Assembly: GCA_003118195.1 (NCBI GenBank) | Contig: BEXV01000510.1 | Location: 155,907 to 177,201 of the forward strand | Length of the DNA: 21,295 nt | Source of the DNA: Hemicentrotus pulcherrimus | Taxonomy: Eukaryota; Echinodermata; Echinoidea; Camarodonta; Strongylocentrotidae | Reading direction: 5' to 3' | Position numbers and translations under genes: made by a program | The notes under the pieces: model-generated | What the model saw: only the letters and a program-made list of their open reading frames with translations | The model's database searches: none | What the model was told of the DNA's origin: nothing | In this document: one piece after another, positions 1-9,334 of the stretch | Layout of the letters: every line of letters starts with the position of its first letter | How positions within the stretch are numbered: position 1 is the stretch's first letter

Positions 1-1013
1 CCTGCACACCTCTCTTGGTTATGACATCCATATACCGGATTATCTGTCATATTATGCTTTTAATAAAATCCTCATAATAATTTTCCCGATATCAATCCAT
101 CAAACATCAACAGAATTCGAAGTAAATGATTGCATCAACCCTAATCTCCCGTTGGGGGCCAAAAGGGGACTTTTTCATTTACTGTCCCACAAATCATCGA
201 ACTGGTTCGCATTTTGTGTGTGTGTCTTAATTATTTAGCTAACATGAGATAGATAACACTCTACACTGGTAACACAGAGACATATTAATGACTATCATCT
301 TTGACTTTAAGCATAATACTTTTGATGGAATTTGACGCTAAAGGTTCATTTCAAACACAGAAAAACAGATCAGATAAGTATACCTAAACGTCTGTAAAAG
401 GGAGATTTAAACAAAAATACACTCACAAGAATAGGTTTACATTATATTCAAACGTATTGTATTGTCCTGTTTAGATTTCTTCGAGTGCTCTCAAAACCTT
501 AAAATCCCTCTCGGTGTAATAATCCGGGGAATTTAGCTGACTGGTATTAAAGTCAGAATGATAGCTGATCACGCCTGGCTTGCCGGGTGATATCGAATGC
601 GATTATGAAGAAGGACCTTTTGTACTGCTCCATCTCGGATCAAGTGGTCCATCGAATCTATTTGCAATCATTAGAATATTGACAAATGGCACATATTACT
701 TCCGTCTTTTTATGATTATAATATATATAAAGATGTCTAAATCGGCTGAAAAAAGGAATAGCCAGAGAGGCATGCAGGAGACCGGTCTGTCTTCGAGGTG
801 AAGTTATATTAGTCCCTATACAGATACGTTTCACATACCTGGATGCTGATATAAAATAAGAAATGGAGGCGATTTCGATGACAGATTTTTGCCAAATATT
901 GCAATTAGGCAGTGAGAGTATAGAAACTATGTCATGGAAAAGAGTTGGGATAGTGTGTAAATACGATGTCAGGCAGACTTAATATGCACAGGACAGCTAA
1001 AATTCACTACTGT
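1..1013. other. Non-coding stretch with no recognised gene
   Basis: I see no coding exon, RNA gene or mobile element here. The one longer open frame (580-801) opens at a TTG and its 73 residues resemble no family I know, so I do not call it. The only local structure is a 6-bp inverted repeat, CTGACT at 537-542 with AGTCAG at 551-556. The base composition is AT-rich, as expected for animal intergenic or intronic DNA. Confidence 0.6.
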
Positions 1014-1020
1014 TAGATGT

Positions 1021-1220
1021 GTCGTGGTCTATATCCTTTGCCAAGATGTTAATCTACATTTGCCACTCGCCACCCATGAGTAGTAAATGGGCACCTGGTA
1101 GGAGCTTTCATGTGTTGAACTCCGAGTAATAGTATTACCATGTGTAGGGATCTTGAACATCCCCTGGGATGGATACATAGTTTTACGAACTATAAATGTA
1201 GCTATTATTATTCTTATTAC
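1021..1220 (+). repeat. SINE relic with most of the tRNA-like head deleted
   Basis: The 5' end GTCGTGGTCT matches the start of the better SINE copy at 16091 (GTCGTGGTAT). The sequence then jumps to CCTTTGCCAAGATGTTAATC, the segment that follows the tRNA-like head in the other copies, so the box B region is missing. The central words ATGTTAATCTACATTTGCCAC and GGGCACCTGGTAGGAG align with the copies at 13091, 16177 and, on the minus strand, 6932. The right edge is set loosely at a TATAAATGTAGCTATTATTA stretch that looks like a SINE 3' tail. The element is non-coding. Family membership rests on comparison within this window; the extent is approximate. Confidence 0.55.
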
Positions 1221-1737
1221 TCTGTCGAACCTCATAGTTATGAAGACGCGACCCATGACGACAAATCAACTCTTCATTATGAATATAACGTACGTGCAGT
1301 TCACACTTCTTTATGTTTGCCCCTCGATCTCCCATGCATATAAGGCATTGGGAACATGAAAACAAACATCCTTGCGTCCATACATTGATTAATTTTTAAT
1401 GAAAATCAAACGCAATTAGGCCTACGACACGCCATCGTAGTAAAAAAGTTTATTTTCTGGTATACGACGTTATTGATAGTACAATGGCAAACACGTATGG
1501 TTTCTTATTATCTTATGTATTACCCAATGTTTAAATTTGCTTTTCAATGATGTCAGCGTTGAGGACTGTATAGTTATCCTATCTTTAGTAGTAACACTCG
1601 AATTCAATCAGAATGATAGGCAGATGGACGTAATATCTGTTGAAGCTTAAAAACACAAAGGCGTTCTGTTTTACTTCAAAGACGCTTCATTAAATCAAAT
1701 AATGGACAAAAGTAGAAACTTCATACCCAGTGACACT
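1221..1737. other. Non-coding stretch, nothing recognised
   Basis: AT-rich sequence between a SINE relic and a GAT microsatellite. The overlapping short open frames near 1140-1365 on both strands run through or beside the SINE relic and show no domain. An AGGCCTA word occurs near 1418, a word I associate with sea urchin non-coding DNA. I see no promoter, exon or RNA structure that I can support. Confidence 0.55.
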
Positions 1738-1811
1738 GGTGATGATGGAATGATGATGATGAAATGATAATGATAAAAATGATGATGATAATAATGATGA
1801 TGATGATGATA

Positions 1812-1843
<32 letters not shown>

Positions 1844-1890
1844 ACTGATGAAAGTGGTGGTGGTAGTGATGATGATGATGATGATGATAC
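1738..1890. repeat. (GAT)n compound microsatellite
   Basis: Imperfect GAT/TGA trinucleotide tract with AAT-type interruptions and a short GGT interruption near 1856-1866. The longest clean run is near 1812-1842. The methionine-rich open frame across it is simply ATG read repeatedly and is not a gene. The tract should be length-polymorphic between individuals. Confidence 0.95.
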
Positions 1891-2284
1891 TTCTTAGCAT
1901 TTATTCGACACCATATGTCTGTTTAGAAACCTCAAGGGCCCATACAGGCTCCTCAAATTGACTTGCCATTTGATTTGAAATAAATGTCATATTTGGGGAG
2001 AAACTTTCAATTTGTTCGTTATTTATTAAACTTAAAATCGAAAGGGCTGAAGGTAGCTAGCATTGCGCCAGAGTGTGACTCATCATGAAACCGTGATTAT
2101 TCATATGCTTCCTGTCTTCGCATTACGAACCTGTTTCTGACCCTAAGATTATTCCCCTTTTGCACAGCACACGAAGCTGGTTTAGGTGGCTGTCTAACTG
2201 ATTAAAAACACATTCCTTCACAGGTGATAGACATGACACAATCAATTACACGCACCACGAATTCTGATACACGCCCTTTAACAC
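1891..2284. other. Non-coding stretch
   Basis: No exon, RNA gene or repeat is recognised. It leads into the CpG-richer patch from about 2250. It contains ordinary AT-rich sequence with no long open frame. Confidence 0.5.
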
Positions 2285-2440
2285 GCGACGATTGGCTAAT
2301 GATCACGTGATGCATTCTGTGGTCACGTGTGATAAAAGAGTGCGCCATGGCGTAAATGGGCGTTATGATAACCGTCGAACTGTACGACCAAAGCGTCTTA
2401 TTAAAGCTACTACTTGAGCTACTTAAACCTAGACGCTTCT
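2285..2440. promoter_or_regulatory. Possible cis-regulatory patch: paired E-boxes, CCAAT, palindrome
   Basis: Two CACGTG E-boxes lie at 2304-2309 and 2324-2329, exactly 20 bp apart. The first sits in GATCACGTGATG and the second in GGTCACGTGTGA, so both have TCACGTG cores like those bound by bHLH-Zip factors (USF, MITF/TFE, MYC-MAX families). An inverted CCAAT box (ATTGG) is at 2291-2295, a perfect 10-bp palindrome CGCCATGGCG at 2343-2352, and an 8-bp inverted repeat AAGCGTCT/AGACGCTT at 2391-2398 and 2431-2438. The patch has more CpG than its surroundings. No transcript start or downstream exon is visible, so regulatory function is an inference from motif clustering only. Confidence 0.3.
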
Positions 2441-2883
2441 CGATCTCAACTTATAGTGTCTCAGAATAACTTGAAATCAAATTCAAACTATGGTTTTGCG
2501 ATATAGGGTAATAATTGATCGGACTTTGTACTGGTAATATTTTAAAATATCTTCTTGCACAAAACGGACGAACATATTTGTTTACGTGTCCGTATAAATC
2601 ATGTAATAGTGGCATTAATGGTAATAACACAATTATATATGAATGTTTTCTTATGTAACGCGTATGTGACGATGTCATAATGTTCATAATTGATTTTTTG
2701 GGGGATCATTTGTGGATCCGCTGGCTTTAAGTCTTAAATACGCGTTTGACTCTTGACACGATTAAGTGTCATTGCACCTTGTCATTAAATGCTACCACGC
2801 TCGGTATTGCTCGGAATACATTTCTGGCAATGAAAGGATTATTTACACAAAGAAAAGTGAAATTTGCGCTTATGGCTTAAGAC
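2441..2883. other. Non-coding stretch
   Basis: The minus-strand open frame at 2451-2687 (78 residues) has no recognisable domain and no supporting splice or codon-use evidence. No mobile element is recognised. The stretch ends where weak reverse-transcriptase-like sequence begins. Confidence 0.5.
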
Positions 2884-3272
2884 CATGGAAAATAGAGTAA
2901 CATCTGAAATGTGGATCTACAGAAGAATGATGAAAATATCCTGGAAACGAATGAAAAGAACAAAGAGATATTGCAAATGGCAGGGTAAAAACAAATTGCA
3001 CTTGTAGGATTATATAAGGAGAGAAACATCAAATAATTTGGTAATTTTCATAGGAACCAAAGCCTCTTAAAGGATATATTGGAAGGAAGCGTGGAAGGAA
3101 GAAGACCTAGAGGGAGACCCAGAATCAACTGGGAAGAGAATATCAAGAACATCAAGAACTGGAGTGGACTAAAGCTGCAAGAGGACACCAGAATGGCAGA
3201 AGATAGAGTGAAATGGAGAGATGTTGCGATCAACCTCCGAACAGGGAGAAGATATACCTCGATAGATAGATA
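2884..3272 (+). pseudogene. Decayed non-LTR retrotransposon (LINE) reverse-transcriptase C-terminus
   Basis: The strongest part, 3040-3272, reads in one frame NQSLLKDILEG, then EGRRPRGRPRINWEENIK, then WSGLKLQEDTRMAEDRVKWR. This pattern (basic GRPR block, W, then an L-EATR-AQDR-KWR-like end) is the familiar C-terminal tail of many animal endonuclease/reverse-transcriptase LINE proteins. Upstream, 2905-3030 gives EMWIYRRMMKISWK and NEKNKEILQMAG in different frames, matching the preceding conserved region but broken by at least one frameshift and by in-frame stops. The catalytic reverse-transcriptase core is absent, so this is a 5'-truncated dead copy. It ends in a short GATA repeat (3259-3272), typical of LINE 3' tails. 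The clade is uncertain. No host function is implied. Confidence 0.75.
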
Positions 3273-3273
3273 G
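3259..3273 (+). repeat. (GATA)n tail of the LINE fragment
   Basis: GATAGATAGATAG directly follows the last recognisable LINE codons. Its position suggests the microsatellite-like 3' tail made at insertion, marking the LINE 3' boundary. Confidence 0.6.
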
Positions 3274-3560
3274 ACGCTTTGTTGTTTGTATTTATGCATT
3301 TCATTGATTTACATTAGTACAGAAAACACATCAATTACATAAGTAGAGCAAAAAAAGCAAAGAATTAACAAAAAAATGAAGAGGAAAAAAAGAAGAAATA
3401 GTCAAAAATTGAATTTAAAAAAGTAAAAAAAATGAAGGAATACATATACAAATCATGCAATATCATACAAAAATCGTCTTCCTTGAATCCATGGTAACTT
3501 TTTGCACATCTTTTTGGCCTCTTTCTGCATGTTTTGTCACATTCTATAAATTCAGTCAAT
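3274..3560. other. A-rich block, possibly an antisense LINE/SINE tail
   Basis: The top strand is strongly purine/A-rich between 3345 and 3445 (runs such as GAAGAGGAAAAAAAG). Read on the minus strand, about 3330 to 3290 resembles a retroelement 3' end (TAAATCAATGAAATGC), but I cannot name a family. The minus-strand open frame 3365-3559 ends in F/S-rich low-complexity residues, and its start (MTEFIECDKTCRK) is not recognised. Confidence 0.3.
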
Positions 3561-4639
3561 CAATCATCAATCAAGAAACTACCTTACTGGGAATGTTCAA
3601 TTAGTGGTCATTCTTTCCCTTACTGAACTGAACAGTAACTACAACAAAGATCATTTATTAGTTGGGCTTCCAGTACACAACATATTGTTGGATACACATC
3701 AAATGCCATTGTTTCGGTATTTTCATAGTCTGTATTTGTAACAACGTAACAAAATAACAAATATAGATCAACGTAAAGATTATAACATGAGCTAATTTTT
3801 AAGAAAATAGGAAAAAATGAGCATGAAGCAAAAACACAGCTATAGAGTGATTCCCCTTTCAATGGCATCAAAATTCATACCGATCAAATAATAAACACCG
3901 CATTATCATATAAAAGTATAAACAATTTCTTGTCTACATTGCACCTGCAAAAGATGCAATGACTTTACATTCGCCACTTTACTTTTGTTTTCGGAATGGA
4001 TAAATGTCTAGTCGCATCAAGTCCAACATTTATCCTGGTATCCAAGAAAATACAACTGTTCAATCGACAATTAAGACTCGGAAAACGAAGCCCATTGTCT
4101 CACGGGTTAATCGAAATCTAAGCTGTTGAGATATGCCCCCATCACTAAGCAGGCTCCTGAAAGCTAAATTTCCTCATCATTACCGTGATTGCCTTGTACA
4201 CTGCCACTCCATTTAGACCGTGGATGCACATTATTACGCTTTCAATGAGTGCATTATCATTAAAGACCTCATTAAAAAAAAAAAAGTATTTGTGGTTATC
4301 AATGCAGGTGGTGCTTCGACTTTTTTCTTTTATATAATGGTCGATGATTCATTTTTGTAGCATTTATTAATATATTAATAATACAGGGAAGATATTAGCC
4401 CGTTAACAATCATCGTCTATGCGTGAAACTAGGTACACTGTGTACACCCTTGGCAAAACGACTAGAAACCACTAGGGTATCATCTCATCCATCCAACACA
4501 AGATAAGATATCATGATTCTACATGCTCAATTTACAGTGTTGCAGCACCAGTGTTGGCCATAAAGTTTCACTAATTTGTGTTTCTCACCTCTTTCCATGA
4601 AATGATTGTGACAATATAATATAATTTTGATAGATAAGT
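3561..4639. other. Non-coding stretch with small palindromes
   Basis: No gene or mobile element is recognised. Local structures are an A run near 4274-4285, a perfect 16-bp AT palindrome TATTAATATATTAATA (4365-4380), and GTACAC-T-GTGTAC (4433-4445). The minus-strand frame at 3620-3871 has no recognisable domain. Confidence 0.5.
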
Positions 4640-4800
4640 TTTAAATCTTTTCAATCTATCTAATTGGTCAATCTTTATTGATCATTACAATTTCTAAGAA
4701 GATATAAATATTTACAATCAAGAATAACTCATATTGTCACAATCAGTTCATGTACAGAGGTAAGACAAATTTATTCCAAATTTGTGGGTGATAGTACAGA
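4640..4800 (-). other. Possible antisense retroelement 3' end (uncertain)
   Basis: On the minus strand this block contains a polyadenylation-like word (CAATAAAGATTGACC, near 4676-4662) and reads like an AT-rich 3' untranslated tail. It abuts a CA microsatellite on its other side. I cannot assign a family, and the call rests on texture only. Confidence 0.2.
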
Positions 4801-4827
4801 GTATATCAAAGAACGGTAGCGCGTTCA

Positions 4828-4900
4828 CATACACACGCACACATACACCCACGCGCATACACACGCACATGTACACGCGCTCACACGAACACGCGTCATG
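4828..4900. repeat. (CA)n / (CG)-interrupted microsatellite
   Basis: Imperfect CA repeat with frequent ACGC and ACAT interruptions. Alternating purine-pyrimidine sequence of this kind can adopt Z-DNA in vitro; no function is implied. Confidence 0.9.
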
Positions 4901-4969
4901 GAAAATATAAAAATATAAAATCGTATCATATCGAAAGAAAGGTAATAATATATGCATGTTTTTTAATGG

Positions 4970-5030
4970 AAATACAAAAAGAAATGAAACAACAAAACAA
5001 ACAAATAAATAAACAAACAACAAACAAAAC
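4970..5030. repeat. (AAAC/AAAT)n A-rich simple repeat
   Basis: Imperfect AAAC and AAAT repeats between 4988 and 5028. The minus-strand low-complexity reading (FVCLFICLF-like) is a consequence of this tract and not a protein. Confidence 0.85.
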
Positions 5031-5376
5031 TACTTTATCCACTAATGTTCGGAAAAGAAGACTATGTTCTTCAACGTCCGATGTATATGAACTTGCTTGT
5101 CTAAATGTATAATAACCACCCGGAGGGATGAATGTATGTCTGCATAAAATAATAAAGGGAATACTTATCATCATCTTGAAGGACGGAGAAAGGTACTCAC
5201 TTGATCGTAAGAAGGAGGAATTGAATGAACTTGACTTATGCAATTATGCATACTTGTATGTATTTTAGTGTCTGATACAAGATGGATATGATTATGACAG
5301 ACGTCCGAAGAAGGAGTCATATATGTTCGCCTATTTATATTGGAACTACGCAAATAAACACCAATGCTTCTGCTGT
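5031..5376. other. Non-coding stretch before the GAT tract
   Basis: No exon is recognised. A donor-like word occurs on the minus strand near 5199 (TCAAGTGAGTAC), but the sequence before it shows no recognisable exon, so it is not called as a splice site. Confidence 0.4.
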
Positions 5377-5625
5377 TGATGATGGTGGTGATGATGATAA
5401 TGATGATGATGACGACACTAATATTTCTACTTATAATACCACTACTGCTACTACTACTGCTAATTATAGTGATAACAATCATAATAATAATACAATTGAT
5501 AATGATGATAATAGTAATGATAATAAAAATAACAATGATGAGAACAATGTTGACAATAATGATAATGTTGATGTTAATACTATTAATAAAGATGATGATG
5601 TTGATAATGAGGATGATAATGAATA
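5377..5625. repeat. Compound (GAT)/(AAT)/(ACT) trinucleotide repeat, about 250 bp
   Basis: Trinucleotide-phased tract starting as GAT/TGG, passing through ACT-rich sequence (5440-5460), then alternating GAT, AAT and GTT units. Stop codons are rare in several frames on both strands, giving long D/N-rich (plus) and I/S-rich (minus) readings. These lack any non-repetitive domain. I read it as an old, substitution-laden microsatellite. Confidence 0.9.
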
Positions 5626-6380
5626 CAATACCCACCTGTATTTTACTCTTGTTCTCCCGAGGGCCTTGTTAATCATGGCTCATAATTTATGATATCAAAG
5701 GAAAGATGTAATGCCAGGTTCTCTGACCCTGAAAATCCGCTGTATTTTGATAAATCATCTTTTCATTCATTTAAAATTATTTGCTCAACATTTCATTTTT
5801 ATTCTCTCTTCCATATCACTTCACATGGATAAAATAATTATCTACTTGTACCACCTTCAATTCGTTATCACCACCTAAACCGCACTCTATCCCATTCACA
5901 ACATCCCCCAGGCTAATCCAAGAAAAATATTATCATCCCTAATGCAATTTGCACTTCCATGTCTTTTCTCCATCTACATGTACTATCTGTTTACCGTCCC
6001 TTTCCTTTTCGCTTTATGGTCTCGGTTATCAAAATCATCTCGCACGCATTATTCAATACAAAAAAATGACAAATAAAAGTGCATTGAAAATTGTCCCAGG
6101 ACCTTATTTGATAACAGATTTGACAGACCGTTAACGTCATCTTTTCATGCTAAAATTCACACTTGAAGCGAGGATACTTGCCTCTTTCTAAACCCCTCAG
6201 GAAGATGAGGTCTTAAGGGGACGCGGTATGCCAGATTGAACTACTCTATAAATAATTGAAAGATTTGCTTAACGGGGAAGATATGATCATGTCAATCGTA
6301 AGGAAATGATATGAATATACTATGAAAGATATGATGAAGAGAATACACACACATTTATCAACTGTTTTGAGTTTTGAAAA
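5626..6380. other. Non-coding stretch
   Basis: No gene or recognised repeat. The 61-residue frame at 5949-6134 has no domain. A short imperfect stem occurs near 6195-6225 (CCCCT with AGGGG around CCTCA/TGAGG). Confidence 0.5.
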
Positions 6381-6384
6381 TAGA

Positions 6385-6396
6385 GGGGGGGGGGGG
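6385..6396 (+). repeat. G12 homopolymer
   Basis: Twelve consecutive G residues. This is one of several long G runs in the window (also 9923-9933 and 12468-12476) and is prone to sequencing and assembly error. Confidence 0.9.
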
Positions 6397-6439
6397 TGGT
6401 TGAAGAATAAATTTGAGGGGCGGTGACAGAGCTCCAGTC

Positions 6440-6566
6440 TGTGTGTATGTGTGCGCGTGTGTGTGTGTGAATCAGAGAGAGAGAGAGAGAGAGAGAACGA
6501 TATATGGAGAGAATGTCAGAGAGAGAGAGAGACAGACAGACAGAAAGAAAGACAGAGAGGGGGAGA
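6440..6566. repeat. Compound (GT)n-(GA)n-(CAGA)n microsatellite
   Basis: A GT tract at about 6440-6469 is followed by (GA)n at 6474-6495, a short unique spacer, (GA)n at 6517-6531 and CAGA/GAAA repeats to about 6566. The 86-residue frame across it (R/E-rich) is a low-complexity artefact. Confidence 0.92.
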
Positions 6567-6769
6567 TTTTGTTCTTCTTTGTGTATGATTCTAGCCCATG
6601 TCTTCTAAATGCAGCAATAACCATGACAACGAAGGTCAGTTGTTACGGAACAATTTTCTTTAGACAAATGTGATGTAATTAAAATCATTGTAATCATTCT
6701 AAACAGTACGATTTCTAGTACAGCATCCATAAATGTGACAATAAAATGGTGATGATAATAATTAATGAA

Positions 6770-7016
6770 ATGATTTATATTGCGCACACATCCTTCCCAG
6801 TGCATAGTCAAGGCGCCTACAATGTAGTATTTCTAACTCTGTCTTTAGCCCTGCTGCCCCCCAGGCGGCGCTACAAATATTCAAGGGACATTTCCTACGT
6901 ATAGATGGAGAGTGGAAATGTAGAATAATGTCTTGCCATAAGACTTTAGTGCCGCGGCTGGGCGTGTAACCGGCACCATATTGTCCACATTCCGATGGCG
7001 TATCCGTTAGACCACG
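6770..7016 (-). repeat. tRNA-derived SINE, near full length
   Basis: Read on the minus strand from 7016, it begins TCGTGGTCTAACGGATACGCC, a good RNA polymerase III box A-like start. A degraded box B region follows (GCCGGTTACACGCCC, about 6974-6960), then CCGCGGCACTAAAGTC and the family core GACATTATTCTACATTTCC (6932-6914). The 3' end reads GCGCAATATAAATCATTT (near 6785-6768), close to the GCGCTATATAAAT-type end I know from many marine-animal SINEs. The order head, core, tail matches the copy at 16091-16407, so both belong to one family. It is non-coding; mobilisation would depend on a partner LINE. The 71- and 68-residue open frames over it are shadows. Confidence 0.7.
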
Positions 7017-8326
7017 ATACTTCTAATGACATCACTATTAATGGACATAGGGAGTGTTTCACAAAGACTAAGATCGACCTTAAGTTCGAATTAAATATGG
7101 CAGGCCGTTCATGCCACTGTTTTCTCTCACCATTAACTTTTGTTTCCCAAAGGACGTACACATCATGGTCACAAATCTACAGAATCTATATTTTTGGATA
7201 ATTCAATATTGAAGAAAAAATATTATCTAAAGGTCATATTACTTTTACAATGCATGATTATGAAAACATAATTATAGCAAAAAAGAAGGGAAAGGTCTTG
7301 AATACCATTTTATGGAAATAGTTTGCAGATGGGGTTAATATATACACAAGGTGCGAAGATATACATTTTAATGGGATGTCGTCAACTTTCACTGCGTTGA
7401 GTCAACTTTAAATTCCGTATCAAAATAGCAACATTTCGAGACCGTCAAGCGATTCATCCTGTCAAAATAGAATAAACCCAAATCGTATTACGTGTATAAG
7501 CATCCATCAGATCGCCCTTTTAAACCTATTTCGAAAAGAAAACATTGAGCGTCGGTCATTTGAAAAGCAGAAGAGTAAGATCAAAGATGACTCGAAATTG
7601 GCCACTTTACTGACTCATCATTTTCTTATTACAGGATAAATTTCAATCCATAGAGAGTGCAAATTAGCAATTACAAAAATCTAAGGAGTTAATTTCTTGT
7701 GAAATTGGCAAGGCTACGTGAGGCCTGGAAGCTTAATCCGCGCCTCACATATTAAATGGAAATGAAAAATAGGTTTAGATATCAGCAGCGAAGGCCTGAA
7801 GAACAACCAAAACAAAATAAGAAAGAAAGAAGCAAACAAACACACAAACAAAAGCACACACAAAAACATCCTTTATTTTCATTTTGCGCAGATATTACGG
7901 AAACTCAAAGGGGATTGAAAAACGCATTTTATTTTCCAATATTAAATAAAGGGGAAATGAAAAAGAATAACCGTTAATTTCGAGTTGAAGGAGCAAAGGA
8001 AACACGTGCTGAGCAAACAATATTATCAGGCAAAAGTCTTATTTGAATCTGTCAAGAATAATGATATCCTTATACTTTCATAAGGGGAAATTATCTGATT
8101 TAAGGAAAAATTACAAAACACGAACCTGTTCGTTTCTTTGTAATGCTCTCATTAGAAAGATCACGCAATAGCTTTGCAGGCTTGTATGCATTTAGACATG
8201 ATGTCATACATTCAGTTGTGTTCACCCAGGCTATCAAAAACAATCATCAGCTGTCAAGTTCATTATAAAAACGTAATGCTGGGATGCCATTTATGTAGAA
8301 ATTAAAGATCAAAGTGAATCGTCGGA
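7017..8326. other. Non-coding stretch with a few short structures
   Basis: No gene is recognised. An A/CAAA-rich segment lies at about 7805-7868 and accounts for the K/Q-rich frame at 7756-7977. A 7-bp inverted repeat GTGAGGC (7718-7724) and GCCTCAC (7742-7748) has a 17-nt loop. The word GTCAACTTT occurs twice near 7380-7412. Confidence 0.5.
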
Positions 8327-8390
8327 GCAGACGTTTGCAGGCACGATAGCGATACGCAATTATACGCTATTGTCAGCTTTAAACGTCTGC
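8327..8390. repeat. 64-nt imperfect stem-loop
   Basis: Perfect 10-bp arms GCAGACGTTT (8327-8336) and AAACGTCTGC (8381-8390) enclose a second stem, ATAGCG (8346-8351) with CGCTAT (8365-8370), which extends to nine pairs including one G-U wobble. A short internal loop separates the stems and the terminal loop is 13 nt. The size and shape are compatible with a pre-miRNA-like hairpin or a remnant palindromic element. Neither is shown by sequence alone. Confidence 0.55.
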
Positions 8391-8394
8391 GCGA

Positions 8395-8411
8395 ATTTTC
8401 CCCCGGAAAAT
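8395..8411. repeat. Short palindrome ATTTTCC/GGAAAAT
   Basis: Seven-base arms ATTTTCC (8395-8401) and GGAAAAT (8405-8411) flank CCC. It begins 5 nt after the preceding stem-loop, and an inverted CCAAT word (ATTGG) follows near 8419. Confidence 0.5.
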
Positions 8412-8573
8412 CAATCAGATTGGTAATGAACTTAATCATCACGAGAAGTGAGAGAATACGGGGTGTTCAAACAGATTATGAACTGCATGCAAGCATGCGT
8501 TTATTCCCTTAAATCTGACAAAAATCATAAAGAGAGTCGGCAAGGTCTTGTACATTTCCCCAGCTTTCATGCT

Positions 8574-8614
8574 ATTCCATGTTTACCTCTGTAATACAGT
8601 GGTAAACATGGAAT
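8574..8614. repeat. 41-bp near-perfect palindrome
   Basis: Fourteen-base arms ATTCCATGTTTACC (8574-8587) and GGTAAACATGGAAT (8601-8614) match perfectly. Inside them CTGT (8589-8592) and ACAG (8596-8599) also pair around a 3-nt loop, so almost the whole unit is self-complementary. It could form a cruciform or, if transcribed, a compact hairpin. Confidence 0.75.
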
Positions 8615-8633
8615 ATCCATATACTATATGGAT
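8615..8633. repeat. 19-bp palindrome abutting the previous one
   Basis: Nine-base arms ATCCATATA (8615-8623) and TATATGGAT (8625-8633) flank a single C. It starts at the base after the 41-bp palindrome ends, making a back-to-back pair of hairpins. Confidence 0.7.
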
Positions 8634-9334
8634 GTGAAAAAATGAATTAACTAATAAACCCAAACAATATATTTTCCTTTAAAGATTTTATGAAAATTCA
8701 TCAAGGGAAACCAATCTGTCTTCATTACAACATTTACCTGTTTTAACCATACTTTGGGTGAAAGTAAAATATTGTTCTATCCACACGGTCGCAAAGTTAA
8801 TGACTTGCCATGGTCATATGTATGGTATGATAAGAATTTACATATGTGACCGAGAAGATGCCCTTTGGATTCATATAGGCCTATATACAGCAATAAGTTT
8901 GATATGTAGGTATACTTTTCACCGCAATTAGCAGTAATTCAATTCAGAACAAAATAAAATTCGCCTACTTCCGGAAAATATAAAGGTATTCACACAGTCA
9001 TATCTGTTTTAAAGAAAAATGGACACTTGATTTTGTGGTATATTGAACAATGATGGATAGGAGAGCTTAGCTGAAATCTTCTAAACATATTTTACCCAAG
9101 GCCATTCCGTGAACATATTAAATACGCTCTAATAAGCTCATGATGCCTTAGATCCAAGACATCAATATGAAAAATAATCGGGTCGATTTTCAGACAGAAC
9201 TCTGATTAAAAGACTTGTGATAGATCTTTATTATTCTTATGCTCATTATAAGATCCCATGACGAAAACCCTGAATATAAATATTGCTCCATTCAAACATT
9301 ATTTACTCAGAATGTTAATAATAGCTTATAGGGT
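8634..9334. other. Non-coding stretch
   Basis: No gene is recognised. It contains an 8-bp inverted repeat CATATGTA/TACATATG (8815-8822 and 8839-8846) and a perfect 14-bp palindrome ATATAGGCCTATAT (8873-8886). Confidence 0.5.

Noticed and set aside
580..801. 73-residue frame starting at TTG
   Set aside because: A TTG start is not credible in an animal gene, and there is no domain or repeat support.
5190..5210. Minus-strand splice donor TCAAGTGAGTAC
   Set aside because: Good match to a donor but no recognisable exon upstream on that strand; single donor words are frequent by chance.
4748..5243. Two minus-strand frames of 91 and 105 residues
   Set aside because: They are composed largely of CA- and AAAC-repeat translation (CVCMRVGVCV, LFVCLFICLF). 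No recognised domain.
5282..5692. 136-residue D/N-rich plus-strand open frame and 154-residue I/S-rich minus-strand frame
   Set aside because: Both are produced by the same trinucleotide microsatellite, which lacks stops in several frames. No non-repetitive domain and no splice context is seen.
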